DNA of 10,595 nucleotides from Gemmataceae bacterium (GCA_026418875.1 JAOAAM010000024.1:1-10595); one strand, 5' to 3'; shown: positions 1-6,481, numbered from the stretch's first letter. Made by a program: numbers and translations. The notes: a model not told the origin generated them from the sequence alone.

Positions 1-148
1 CATCCAGGTCGTACAGGTGGGGGATGATCGAGACGTCCAATCCCGGCTCCATGATCAACGCCGCTGCGAGCGACTCCTCTAGCGACCGACGGGCCGGGTG
101 CTTGCTATTCGATTGCGACAGAACGACGTTCAGGCGGTATCGGCTCAT
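1..148 (-). CDS. Hypothetical protein, N-terminal fragment
   Basis: An open frame of 49 codons runs from an ATG at 148-146 to the left edge of the window without a stop, so the rest of the gene lies outside. The visible protein begins MSRYRLNVVLSQSNSK and continues with a basic/acidic helix-like stretch, an alanine-rich segment and the end PHLYDLD. It has no signal peptide, and the first strand (RLNVVLSQS) looks like the opening beta strand of a cytoplasmic alpha/beta protein. I do not recognise the family. The gene is divergent from tsaD, with 114 bp between the start codons. No strong Shine-Dalgarno sequence precedes the ATG. The call rests on the clean frame, the sensible protein-like composition and the lack of any better frame here. 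It remains moderate because only the first 49 residues can be seen. Confidence 0.55.
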   Translation of the reverse strand, partial: MSRYRLNVVLSQSNSKHPARRSLEESLAAALIMEPGLDVSIIPHLYDLD

Positions 149-262
149 GCAGGTCATTCTGGCCGATGGACTTGGTTCTGACAAGCAGCACTGCCAGGCA
201 GGATCGCGAAGCCGCCGTGCCACGCGTTTGATCATCCATACCTCTACCACGAAGAGGGTGCT
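149..262. other. Divergent intergenic region upstream of tsaD
   Basis: This 114-bp gap lies between the start of the left-edge minus-strand gene and the start of tsaD. It should carry the promoter(s) for both. I looked for -35/-10 pairs and found a TTGATC at 228-233 but no acceptable -10 at the right distance. The only clear signal is the purine-rich GAAGAGGG at 251-258, which ends 4 bases before the tsaD ATG and serves as its ribosome binding site. Confidence 0.5.
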
Positions 263-1276
263 ATGTTGTTCCTGGGAATTGAGACCAGTTGCGATGAGAC
301 CGCCGCCGCGGTGTTCGACGATCAATTTCAAATTCGGGCAAATGTCGTCGCATCGCAGACGGAACTTCATCGGCGGTTTGGCGGGGTGGTGCCGGAGGTG
401 GCCGCGCGGGCACATTTGCGGCAACTGCTGCCGGTGATCGACGAGGCACTGCACCGAGCCGGGGTGAAGCTGAGCGACATCGGGGCGGTGGCGGTTCATC
501 ACATGCCGGGGCTGATCGGTGCGTTGCTGATCGGGGTCTCGGCGGCGAAGATGTTGGCGGTGGCCTTGGAGGTTCCGTTGCTCGCGGTCAACCATATCGA
601 GGCCCACGTGTTTGCTGCCCGGCTGGTCGCAGGCCGCGACATCTTCCCCTGCGTCGGCCTAGTCGTCAGCGGGGGGCACACGGCCTTGTTTCAATGTCAT
701 TCGGCCCTGCGACTGGAGTTACTCGGTTCGACTCGTGACGACGCCGCCGGGGAGGCCTTCGACAAGGTCGCCCAAATCCTGGGGTTGGGGTTTCCTGGTG
801 GTCCAGCGATCCAACGCGAGGCAGAAACAGGCGACCCGAAAGCCTTTCGCTTTCCCCGGGCGTTCATGGAGGAGGGCAACCTCGACTTCAGCTTCAGCGG
901 CTTGAAGACGGCCGTTCTTTACACCACCCACGGCTATGACCGACGCCCCACCGAGCCGCCGACCGGACAACGGCGAGCCGACTTGGCAGCGAGTTTCCAG
1001 CAAGCCGTCGTCGACGTCTTGGTGGAAAAGTGTCGCCGGGCTTTGCGACGGACCGGCTTGCGGCGATTGGCCGTGGGCGGCGGAGTGGCAGCCAACCGGC
1101 GATTGCGCGAGTCCCTCGCCGCGATGGCCGAGCAAGAACAAGCCGAACTGTTCGTCCCGCCGATGGAACTGTGCACCGACAACGCGGCGATGGCAGCGCT
1201 CGCCGTCGAGAAGTGGCGGTCCGGCGATTTCGCCCCATTGGACTTGGACGCCTCGCCGAACTTGGTCTTCTCCTGA
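263..1276 (+). CDS. tsaD: tRNA N6-adenosine threonylcarbamoyltransferase TsaD
   Basis: TsaD transfers the threonylcarbamoyl group from threonylcarbamoyl-AMP to A37 of tRNAs that read ANN codons, working in the cytoplasm with TsaB and TsaE. The 337-residue length is normal. The start reads MLFLGIETSCDET, the usual N-terminus. The metal-ligand pair H111-x3-H115 (NHIEAH) falls at the E. coli numbering, and a D306 in CTDNAAM supplies the third ligand. SGGHT, the FDKVAQILGL...GGP segment, SFSGLK and GGGVAAN are all present. The ATG follows GAAGAGGG by 4 bases. A small oddity is the loop that usually reads GPGL: here it is HMPGL (residues 80-84), so the first glycine is methionine. It heads a tight plus-strand cluster, with the thioesterase starting 7 bp after its stop. 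The family is certain; co-transcription is inferred from spacing. Confidence 0.97.
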   Translation: MLFLGIETSCDETAAAVFDDQFQIRANVVASQTELHRRFGGVVPEVAARAHLRQLLPVIDEALHRAGVKLSDIGAVAVHHMPGLIGALLIGVSAAKMLAVALEVPLLAVNHIEAHVFAARLVAGRDIFPCVGLVVSGGHTALFQCHSALRLELLGSTRDDAAGEAFDKVAQILGLGFPGGPAIQREAETGDPKAFRFPRAFMEEGNLDFSFSGLKTAVLYTTHGYDRRPTEPPTGQRRADLAASFQQAVVDVLVEKCRRALRRTGLRRLAVGGGVAANRRLRESLAAMAEQEQAELFVPPMELCTDNAAMAALAVEKWRSGDFAPLDLDASPNLVFS

Positions 1277-1283
1277 GTCGCAC

Positions 1284-1721
1284 ATGGATCGCACTTTGCT
1301 CTCCGGCTGGCCTGTGGTGATCGAGCAACCCATCGCCTGGGGTGACATGGATTCCTACGGCCACGTCAACAACGTCATGTACTTTCGTTACTTCGAGAAT
1401 GCCCGACTGGAGTATTTCCGCCGCCTTGGCTGGGCGGTCGCCGTTCGTCCAAGCGGGATCGGCCCCATCGTCCATAGCACGCAGTGCCGCTTCCGCCGAC
1501 CGCTGGACTGGCCCGATCGCATCGCCGTGGGCGCTCGGGTTCGGGACATGAGCGACGATCGCTTCACCCTGGAGCATCAGCTGATCAGCGAGAAGTTGGG
1601 TGCGGTCGCGGCCGAGGGGTGGAGCATCATCGTCACCTACGACTACGCCGCCGGAACCAAGGCGGCCATTCCCGACGAACTGCGACGCCGCATCGTCGAG
1701 TTGGAGGGCAGGCCCCTCTGA
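1284..1721 (+). CDS. Hotdog-fold acyl-CoA thioesterase (4HBT family)
   Basis: This 145-residue protein is the size of a single-domain hotdog thioesterase. Such enzymes hydrolyse acyl-CoA (or related) thioesters in the cytoplasm, usually as tetramers. The diagnostic motif is at residues 19-41: WGDMDSYGHVNN followed by Y-x2-Y-x-E-x-AR. D23 aligns with the catalytic aspartate of 4-hydroxybenzoyl-CoA thioesterase, and the GHVNN form resembles the FadM/YbgC-like branch more than the DPAG branch. The downstream STQCRFRRPL and the beta-strand-rich middle fit the fold. An ATG at 1284 was chosen because the motif begins about 18 residues later, as in the family. The open frame continues upstream but overlaps tsaD. 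No convincing ribosome binding site is seen, so translation may be coupled to tsaD, whose stop is 7 bp away. The substrate cannot be read from the sequence. Confidence 0.9.
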   Translation: MDRTLLSGWPVVIEQPIAWGDMDSYGHVNNVMYFRYFENARLEYFRRLGWAVAVRPSGIGPIVHSTQCRFRRPLDWPDRIAVGARVRDMSDDRFTLEHQLISEKLGAVAAEGWSIIVTYDYAAGTKAAIPDELRRRIVELEGRPL

Positions 1722-1741
1722 TCTACCGTGAGGCACGGGCC

Positions 1742-4594
1742 ATGCTGATTGCCATCATCCTCTGGTCGCTGGCGGCGATCCTCGGCGGAAGTGACTGGCG
1801 CGTCGCGCCCGGCTTCGTGGTCCGGGAATACGCCGACAACAGGCTGGCCCCCGACATCACCTGCCTGACCGTCGATCCGCACGGTCGGGTCGTGGTGGCC
1901 GGGCCAGGGTATATCCGCCTACTGTCGGACGAGAAGGATGGTCGAGCAACCCGCGGCATCGACCTAGTGTCTGCCCGCGAGGCGGCCATGGGCTTATTCC
2001 GAGAGCAGCGGTCGCTGTACGCCGTCGTGGATGGCGGCCTGTGGCGTTGGCCGTTGGACGATCATGGAACCAGCGTCAATGGCCCGGGACAGAAACTGCT
2101 GCCCTTGCGGACCGGAGGCGAACACCATGCCCATGCCGTGCGTCGCGGGCCAGACGGCTGGCTCTACCTCATGGTCGGCGACGGCACGGGAATCACCGCG
2201 GATTTCGTCACCTCGGCGTCTTCCCCCATCCGCGAACCGGTCGGCGGGTGCCTGCTCCGTGTCTCTCCCGACGGGCAACTGCGGGAGATCGTCGCCGATG
2301 GCTTCCGCAATGCCTACGACTTCGCCTTCGATCCCCATGGCTTCGCGTGGACCTTCGACTCGGATAACGAGCGCTGCGTCGGCTTGCCTTGGTACGAACC
2401 GACGCGGATCTACCGAATCATTCCCGGAGCCCACCACGGCTGGCGAGCACCACAACACAGCGATACTTGGCGTTTCCCGCCCTATTTCCTCGATGTCGCG
2501 GCTCCCGAGGCGACCTGCGGCCGAGGCTCACCCACCGGCGTCGTCTGGCAGACGCACCCCGGTTGGCCCGCCGAGTTCCACGGTTTGTATCTCGCCGATT
2601 GGACGTTCGGCACGATCTGGCTTTACCGCCCCGGGAGTGCCCCGCAACGTTTTCTCGAACCACGCGGCGAGACCGGATTTGCCCCCACTGCCCTCGCCGT
2701 GCATCCAACCACCGGAGACCTATTCGTCAGCACTGGCGGCCGAGGAACGCGGGGAGCCGTCTTCCGAATCCATCCGATCGTTTCGACATCGAATCGGGTC
2801 TCGACCTGGTCGCCACCGGATTGGGCCGAACAAGCCCGGCAACTCGTCGAACGCCGGGCCCGTCACGGGCAACCCCGCGCTGAAGATGCTCGATTCGCTT
2901 GGGAGCAGGCGTCGCAGGCGGACCACCGGGTTGTTCTTTCCGCCGCCGCCGACTTACTCGCTCGACTGCCAGCGTCGTCGCTTCATGCCTTGCAAGCTGA
3001 GGCCCGCAACCCCGGCCAGCTCGTGGCACTAGGGTATGCTCTGGCCACGAAGGATGCACCGGCGGCGGTCGCACTTGCTTCACGTGCCTTCCGCCATCCC
3101 GATGCCTCGGTTGCCCGACGGATCGATGCCTTGCGGGTAATGCAACGGGCCTTGGGTGACATCACCTCGCCCCAACACCGAGGCTCGATCTTGGCGGGCT
3201 ACACATGGCGTGGCGAACTTCCGACCGACCGGCATGCCGAACTTCGCCGGATGCTCCGCGACCGTTTTCCCACGGGCGATACCGACTTGGATCGAGAAAT
3301 TAGTCGCATGTTAGCCATGCTGATGGATGATGATGTTGGTTTTGCCCGAAAAGTCGGCGATCGCCTCAGTTCGATGTCTGACCCCATCGACGAAGTTCAT
3401 TATCTGATCGTATTATCACGGCTTCACGTATCATGGGATGATCCTCTGCGAAATACCGTCACGTCATGCATGTTAGGATTCGATCGCAAGTATGCCGAGC
3501 GGGGTTACCGTCGGGATCGAAATTGGTCCTTGCGAATGTTGGAATTGCACCGTGAATTAGCCGAGCGCGATCCCAAGTTGAATGCAGCGATCCTCCGACA
3601 TCCTGACTTCGGCCGGCCTGAACACGTGCTTTGGACGCGGTGTCCCAAGTTCGACCGCGCTGCCGCCGCCCGGAAGTTTCTCGACCTTTCGGCGGGCGAT
3701 CCCAACTGGAACTGGACACCCGAGTTGGTCGCGCTTCTGGCTGAACTCCCACCTGAGACCACCGAACCTCTGCTGCGAAGGCTTGGCAGAGTCGCCGCAC
3801 TACGAGACTCGGTCATCCCGCTCTTGGCACGTCGCCCGAGGAGGGAAGATCTCGAGCTATATATTCAGGGCCTCGGGTCGCAAAGCCTGAATGTGATCCG
3901 CACGTCGCTGGCAGCCTGCCGGAAATTATGCCCCCCCTCCGATGCCAAGACACTTGCCGCAATGATTCGTTGTGGCCAACAGTTGCCTGCGGGGCGAGAG
4001 GCGAATGAGATTCGGCGGTTATTAGCCGAGACGTTGGACACTCTGACCGGACAGCGGCATGGGACCGATTTCTCCCAATGGGCTAAATGGCTGAAAACCC
4101 AACATCCCGAAGCGGCATCTTCATGGGCCGGGATCGATGGCGTGGATGAAGAGGGTTGGCGGCGACGGCTGTCCCGCATCGATTGGTCCCGGGGCGACCC
4201 GGAGCGCGGCCGAACCGTGTTTGAGAAGGCTCAATGCGCCTCTTGCCATGGCCGGAGTCAGGCCCTTGGTCCAGACCTCGCGGGCCTCGGCCAACGTTTT
4301 TCCCGCGAGGATCGCTTCACCGCCATCTTGCAACCGAACCGGGACGTGCCGGTCCGCTATCGCTTGACACAGATCGAAACGACGGACGGCCGGACGTACC
4401 AAGGAATGATCGTGTACGAGGCTACGGATGGCGTCATCTTGCAAGTGGGAGCCGCCGAGACCATCCGCATCCCGGAGTCGCGGATCGAATCCCGTCGCCC
4501 CACGGATCGATCGATGATGCCGGCCGGTTTGCTCGATGGCCTAACGGACGACGAGATCGCGGACCTGGACGCTTACCTCCGTTCTCTCCGCTGA
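1742..4594 (+). CDS. Secreted propeller/HEAT/cytochrome c protein, planctomycete type
   Basis: This is a 950-residue modular protein. Residues 1-16 (MLIAIILWSLAAILGG) form a short export signal or anchor. Residues about 20-345 look like a beta-propeller related to PQQ-type glucose/sorbosone dehydrogenases, with GGEHHAH, DGWLYLMVGDG, GFRNAYDFAFDP, HHGWR and GLYLADW. Residues about 350-790 are helix-rich and HEAT-like. The C-terminal part is a haem domain: CASCH at 832-836, GPDLAGLG, a small strand-rich insert, then SMMPAGLLDGLTDDEIADL, in which M925 or M926 may be the distal haem ligand. Planctomycetes encode many such proteins, thought to take part in periplasmic oxidation, often of sugars; no substrate can be named here. 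The ATG at 1742 is preceded by GAGG at 1730-1733, 8 bases away, and lies 20 bp after the thioesterase stop. The middle part (about 3290-3600) is markedly less GC-rich than the rest. Confidence 0.9.
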   Translation: MLIAIILWSLAAILGGSDWRVAPGFVVREYADNRLAPDITCLTVDPHGRVVVAGPGYIRLLSDEKDGRATRGIDLVSAREAAMGLFREQRSLYAVVDGGLWRWPLDDHGTSVNGPGQKLLPLRTGGEHHAHAVRRGPDGWLYLMVGDGTGITADFVTSASSPIREPVGGCLLRVSPDGQLREIVADGFRNAYDFAFDPHGFAWTFDSDNERCVGLPWYEPTRIYRIIPGAHHGWRAPQHSDTWRFPPYFLDVAAPEATCGRGSPTGVVWQTHPGWPAEFHGLYLADWTFGTIWLYRPGSAPQRFLEPRGETGFAPTALAVHPTTGDLFVSTGGRGTRGAVFRIHPIVSTSNRVSTWSPPDWAEQARQLVERRARHGQPRAEDARFAWEQASQADHRVVLSAAADLLARLPASSLHALQAEARNPGQLVALGYALATKDAPAAVALASRAFRHPDASVARRIDALRVMQRALGDITSPQHRGSILAGYTWRGELPTDRHAELRRMLRDRFPTGDTDLDREISRMLAMLMDDDVGFARKVGDRLSSMSDPIDEVHYLIVLSRLHVSWDDPLRNTVTSCMLGFDRKYAERGYRRDRNWSLRMLELHRELAERDPKLNAAILRHPDFGRPEHVLWTRCPKFDRAAAARKFLDLSAGDPNWNWTPELVALLAELPPETTEPLLRRLGRVAALRDSVIPLLARRPRREDLELYIQGLGSQSLNVIRTSLAACRKLCPPSDAKTLAAMIRCGQQLPAGREANEIRRLLAETLDTLTGQRHGTDFSQWAKWLKTQHPEAASSWAGIDGVDEEGWRRRLSRIDWSRGDPERGRTVFEKAQCASCHGRSQALGPDLAGLGQRFSREDRFTAILQPNRDVPVRYRLTQIETTDGRTYQGMIVYEATDGVILQVGAAETIRIPESRIESRRPTDRSMMPAGLLDGLTDDEIADLDAYLRSLR

Positions 4595-4626
4595 AATCCA
4601 CGTTCCGTGCGGCGGCGATGGCGGCA

Positions 4627-4643
4627 GATGCCGAGGGGGCATC
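4627..4643. other. Hairpin between convergent genes
   Basis: A perfect 6-bp inverted repeat, GATGCC and GGCATC, is separated by the 5-base loop GAGGG in the 99-bp gap between the cytochrome gene and the PII gene. The position suits a bidirectional transcription terminator. There is no T-run directly after the stem in either direction, only TTT and TTTT a little further right, so a classical intrinsic terminator is not shown. The right arm overlaps two tandem GGGCATCG octamers. Confidence 0.35.
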
Positions 4644-4693
4644 GGGCATCGGCGTGGTTTCGCGATTTTCGCTGTGTGTCGCCGCCGAGTGGC

Positions 4694-5008
4694 TCAAAAT
4701 TCGATCGGGTCGGGGAATGAGCAGGCGACGACGAACACTTTGCCGTCGCCGATGCGCCCGGTGCGAGCTGCTCGGGTGATGCGCTCGGCGAGTTCGTCGG
4801 CGCGATCGTCTGCCACCCAAACGGAGATCTCGACTTTGGGCAGAAAGGCCAGGTTGTACTCGCTGCCGACGTAGCGTTCGAGGTAATGTTTCTGCCGGCC
4901 CCACCCCTTGGCCTCGCGAACGACGCAGGCATCGACGCCGCTTTCTTCGATCACACGGAGGACGGCCTCAGCGCGAAACGGTTTGACGATGACGGTCAAT
5001 TGTTTCAT
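4694..5008 (-). CDS. PII-family signalling protein (GlnB/GlnK-like)
   Basis: PII proteins are trimeric cytoplasmic sensors of ATP/ADP and 2-oxoglutarate that control nitrogen uptake, glutamine synthetase regulation and, in several bacteria, acetyl-CoA carboxylase. This 104-residue copy aligns without gaps to E. coli GlnB through residue 93. It has KPF at 9-11, KGWGRQK at 34-40 (Q39 contacts 2-oxoglutarate), the T loop with GSEY at 48-51 (Y51 is the uridylylation position), FLPK at 55-58, and the B loop TGRIGDGK at 83-90. The end is unusual: after VFVVA the protein runs CSFPDPIEF and stops, so the arginines normally at 101 and 103 are absent and the usual C-terminal tail is missing. It lies 42 bp downstream of the FabG-like gene and is probably co-transcribed with it; no amtB or glnA is in view. 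The family is certain, but whether it is GlnB or GlnK cannot be decided. Confidence 0.93.
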   Translation of the reverse strand: MKQLTVIVKPFRAEAVLRVIEESGVDACVVREAKGWGRQKHYLERYVGSEYNLAFLPKVEISVWVADDRADELAERITRAARTGRIGDGKVFVVACSFPDPIEF

Positions 5009-5050
5009 GGCGTTGGGCGTGGGAATCCATGATGCACGGCTGCATCGGAT

Positions 5051-5809
5051 CTAGAACCACCCGCCGGTGATGGGGAGAGTGGCTCCCGTGATGTAGCTGG
5101 CCTCCTCGCTGGCGAGGAAAAGGACGGCGACGGCGACCTCCTCGGGGCGTCCGACCCGGCCCAAGGGGATCTGCTGTTGGTAGTAGTTCATGACCTCGGG
5201 CTTGATCTCGCCGATCATGGGCGTTTGAATCACGCCGGGAGCCACCGCGTTCACGGTGATGTTGCGGCGGGCTAACTCCTTGGCGAGGACTTTCGTCAGG
5301 GCAATCACACCGGCCTTGGCGGAAGCATAGTTGGCCTGACCGTGGAATCCCACCACGCCGGAGATGCTGGCGATATTCACGACCCGCCCGCCGTCGCGCA
5401 GGACGTCGGCCCCGAACTTGGAGCAGTAGAAGACGCCGTCGAGGTTCGTCTGGATGACGGCGTGCCATTCTTCAAGCGTCATCTTCTTCACCGTGCGATC
5501 CCGGATGACGCCTGCGTTATTCACCAACACATCCAGACCGCCGTGGTTGGCTTGCACTTTCTGCATCAGGGACTGGATTTCGTCGGCTTTGCGTACATCG
5601 GCATCGTACAGGTGGACCGGGACCTTGAGGGCGGTCAACTTGGCGGCCAATTGCTCGGCGTCGTGGCGATTCTGACCGGAGGTGTCGTTGAAGTAATGCA
5701 ACAAGCAGGTGGCCCCTGCTCGGGCAAAGGCTTCGAGGATGGCGGCCCCCATTCCCCGCGAGCTGCCGGTCACCAGAACGGTTTTCTGTTGGAAGTTGAA
5801 CTGGATCAT
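5051..5809 (-). CDS. SDR reductase, FabG-like (3-oxoacyl-ACP or acetoacetyl-CoA reductase)
   Basis: This is a classical short-chain dehydrogenase of 252 residues using NAD(P)H. The nucleotide-binding TGSSRGMG is at 14-21, NNAG at 97-100, the structural N122, and the catalytic S148, Y161 and K165 (S-x12-Y-x3-K). GQANYASAKAG and the ending TGATLPITGGWF are typical of FabG. FabG reduces 3-oxoacyl-ACP in fatty acid synthesis; PhaB-type relatives reduce acetoacetyl-CoA, and motifs alone do not separate them. The ATG at 5809 is preferred because it puts TGxxxGxG at residue 14. A GTG at 5839 would add ten residues (MGHDPRRLDP) not typical of the family. No strong ribosome binding site precedes either. 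The gene sits 99 bp downstream of the ferredoxin gene and 42 bp upstream of the PII gene, all on the same strand. A central FabG would be expected near acpP or fabD, which are not seen here. Confidence 0.9.
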   Translation of the reverse strand: MIQFNFQQKTVLVTGSSRGMGAAILEAFARAGATCLLHYFNDTSGQNRHDAEQLAAKLTALKVPVHLYDADVRKADEIQSLMQKVQANHGGLDVLVNNAGVIRDRTVKKMTLEEWHAVIQTNLDGVFYCSKFGADVLRDGGRVVNIASISGVVGFHGQANYASAKAGVIALTKVLAKELARRNITVNAVAPGVIQTPMIGEIKPEVMNYYQQQIPLGRVGRPEEVAVAVLFLASEEASYITGATLPITGGWF

Positions 5810-5908
5810 GGGATCAAGCCGCCGCGGATCATGCCCCACCGAGTCGCACTGCGGAGTCGCCGCCGCCAGGCCGAGTCCAGACGATTCGGTGCGGTGGGCT
5901 AAGAAGCA

Positions 5909-6292
5909 TCATTTGTTGAAGGGGAACGGTTTGCTCCAAAAGTTCTCACCACTGAGATTGAAAGCCGGTCGGACCTCCACCTCCACGTCGCCGTGTACGG
6001 TGCATTGGCAGGAAAGACGCATCTCATCCTCGTGACCGATGATCGCGAATGCGCCTTTGGGGTGGAATGTGAAGTGGAATCGTTCGCGGAGGTTCTTCTT
6101 GCTGAGGTTCTCCATCCCCTTTTTCACGAGGACCGCGCAGGTGCCACACAAACCTAACCCGCGGCAATTCAGATATTTCTCCAGGCCACTGTACACTTCC
6201 ACGCCGGCGTCGCGTAAGGCAACGCGCAAATTGGTCCCCTCGGGGACCTCGATTTCCTTCTTCTGTTCGTTCAAAACGATGATCTTCGGCAT
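5909..6292 (-). CDS. 2Fe-2S ferredoxin domain protein
   Basis: This 127-residue soluble electron carrier has the beta-grasp ferredoxin fold. The N-terminus MPKIIVLNEQKKEIEVPEG gives the first hairpin, then a helix and the cluster loop. Cysteines C43, C49 and C52 are in the pattern C-x5-C-x2-C (NCRGLGLCGTC), the spacing of the adrenodoxin/Isc class rather than C-x4-C-x2-C of plant-type ferredoxins. The fourth ligand is C95 in RLSCQC, 42 residues after C52. This is longer than usual, with a basic insert around residues 58-75. C97 is an extra cysteine two residues on. The C-terminus (SGENFWSKPFPFNK) is not part of the fold core. The ATG at 6292 is preceded by AAGGA at 6303-6307. It is the first gene of a ferredoxin/FabG-like/PII cluster. 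The redox partner is unknown, and the neighbouring reductase is only a candidate by position. Confidence 0.88.
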   Translation of the reverse strand: MPKIIVLNEQKKEIEVPEGTNLRVALRDAGVEVYSGLEKYLNCRGLGLCGTCAVLVKKGMENLSKKNLRERFHFTFHPKGAFAIIGHEDEMRLSCQCTVHGDVEVEVRPAFNLSGENFWSKPFPFNK

Positions 6293-6307
6293 GGATAAAT
6301 TATCCTT
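6293..6307 (-). promoter_or_regulatory. Ribosome binding site with overlapping palindrome, ferredoxin gene
   Basis: On the minus strand AAGGA (6303-6307) lies 10 bases before the ATG and fixes the start. It overlaps a perfect palindrome, GGATAA-A-TTATCC read on the plus strand (6293-6305), which directly abuts the start codon. As RNA this could fold into a small 4-bp stem that hides part of the ribosome binding site; as DNA it could be a repressor half-site pair. Both roles are inference. Confidence 0.45.
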
Positions 6308-6332
6308 CGGCGAAGTCGGGAACTTTTGGGGG

Positions 6333-6361
6333 ATTGTACGACACGGCTTTCGGAGAGTCAT
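6333..6361 (-). promoter_or_regulatory. Candidate sigma70-type promoter for the ferredoxin/FabG/PII cluster
   Basis: Read on the minus strand, ATGACT at 6361-6356 matches TTGACA at four of six positions. After a 17-bp spacer comes TACAAT at 6338-6333, which matches TATAAT at five of six. Transcription would begin near 6326, giving a leader of about 34 bases that contains the palindrome and the ribosome binding site. The spacing is ideal and the surrounding DNA is less GC-rich than the genes. Planctomycete promoters are poorly defined, so this is a sequence match only. Confidence 0.45.
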
Positions 6362-6362
6362 T

Positions 6363-6381
6363 AGGTTCGGGCATCGAACCT
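6363..6381. repeat. Inverted repeat around a GGGCATCG octamer
   Basis: AGGTTCG and CGAACCT form a perfect 7-bp inverted repeat around the 5-base centre GGCAT. It lies just beyond the -35 of the candidate ferredoxin promoter, in the divergent gap between ferredoxin and phosphoesterase. No T-run follows, so it is not an obvious terminator. The position would suit an operator, which is inference. Confidence 0.4.
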
Positions 6382-6454
6382 GGGGGAAACCTCGGCACGG
6401 TCTTGCACGGGCATCGAACTGGAGGCACCAAGTCACGATCCCGCCTGGGCATCG
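6368..6454 (+). repeat. Three spaced copies of GGGCATCG
   Basis: The octamer GGGCATCG occurs at 6369-6376, 6409-6416 and 6447-6454. The first two copies share a longer 12-base match, CGGGCATCGAAC (6368-6379 and 6408-6419), exactly 40 bp apart; the third follows 38 bp later. The spacing is close to four helical turns, so all copies would sit on roughly one face of the DNA. Two more octamers occur at 4637-4651. By eye I found no other copy on either strand of the window. Confidence 0.5.
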
Positions 6455-6481
6455 TGTCGGCGGACGAAGGACAGCGACAGC

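Noticed and set aside
719-1736. Long open frames antisense to tsaD and the thioesterase
   Set aside because: They lie opposite genes of certain identity, have no recognisable motif, and their arginine/proline/alanine-rich composition is typical of GC-rich shadow frames.
2031-3083. Open frames in other registers inside the cytochrome gene
   Set aside because: The main frame carries continuous domain motifs through this region; the others are low-complexity, arginine- and proline-rich translations.
5810-5839. GTG start giving a ten-residue N-terminal extension of the FabG-like protein
   Set aside because: The extra residues are not typical of the family, no ribosome binding site precedes the GTG, and the ATG at 5809 puts the nucleotide-binding motif at the usual distance.
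5835-5898. CCCACCG/CGGTGGG inverted repeat between the ferredoxin and FabG-like genes
   Set aside because: The arms are only 7 bp with a 50-base loop and no T-run, so a terminator or processing site cannot be argued. Such matches are expected by chance in GC-rich DNA.
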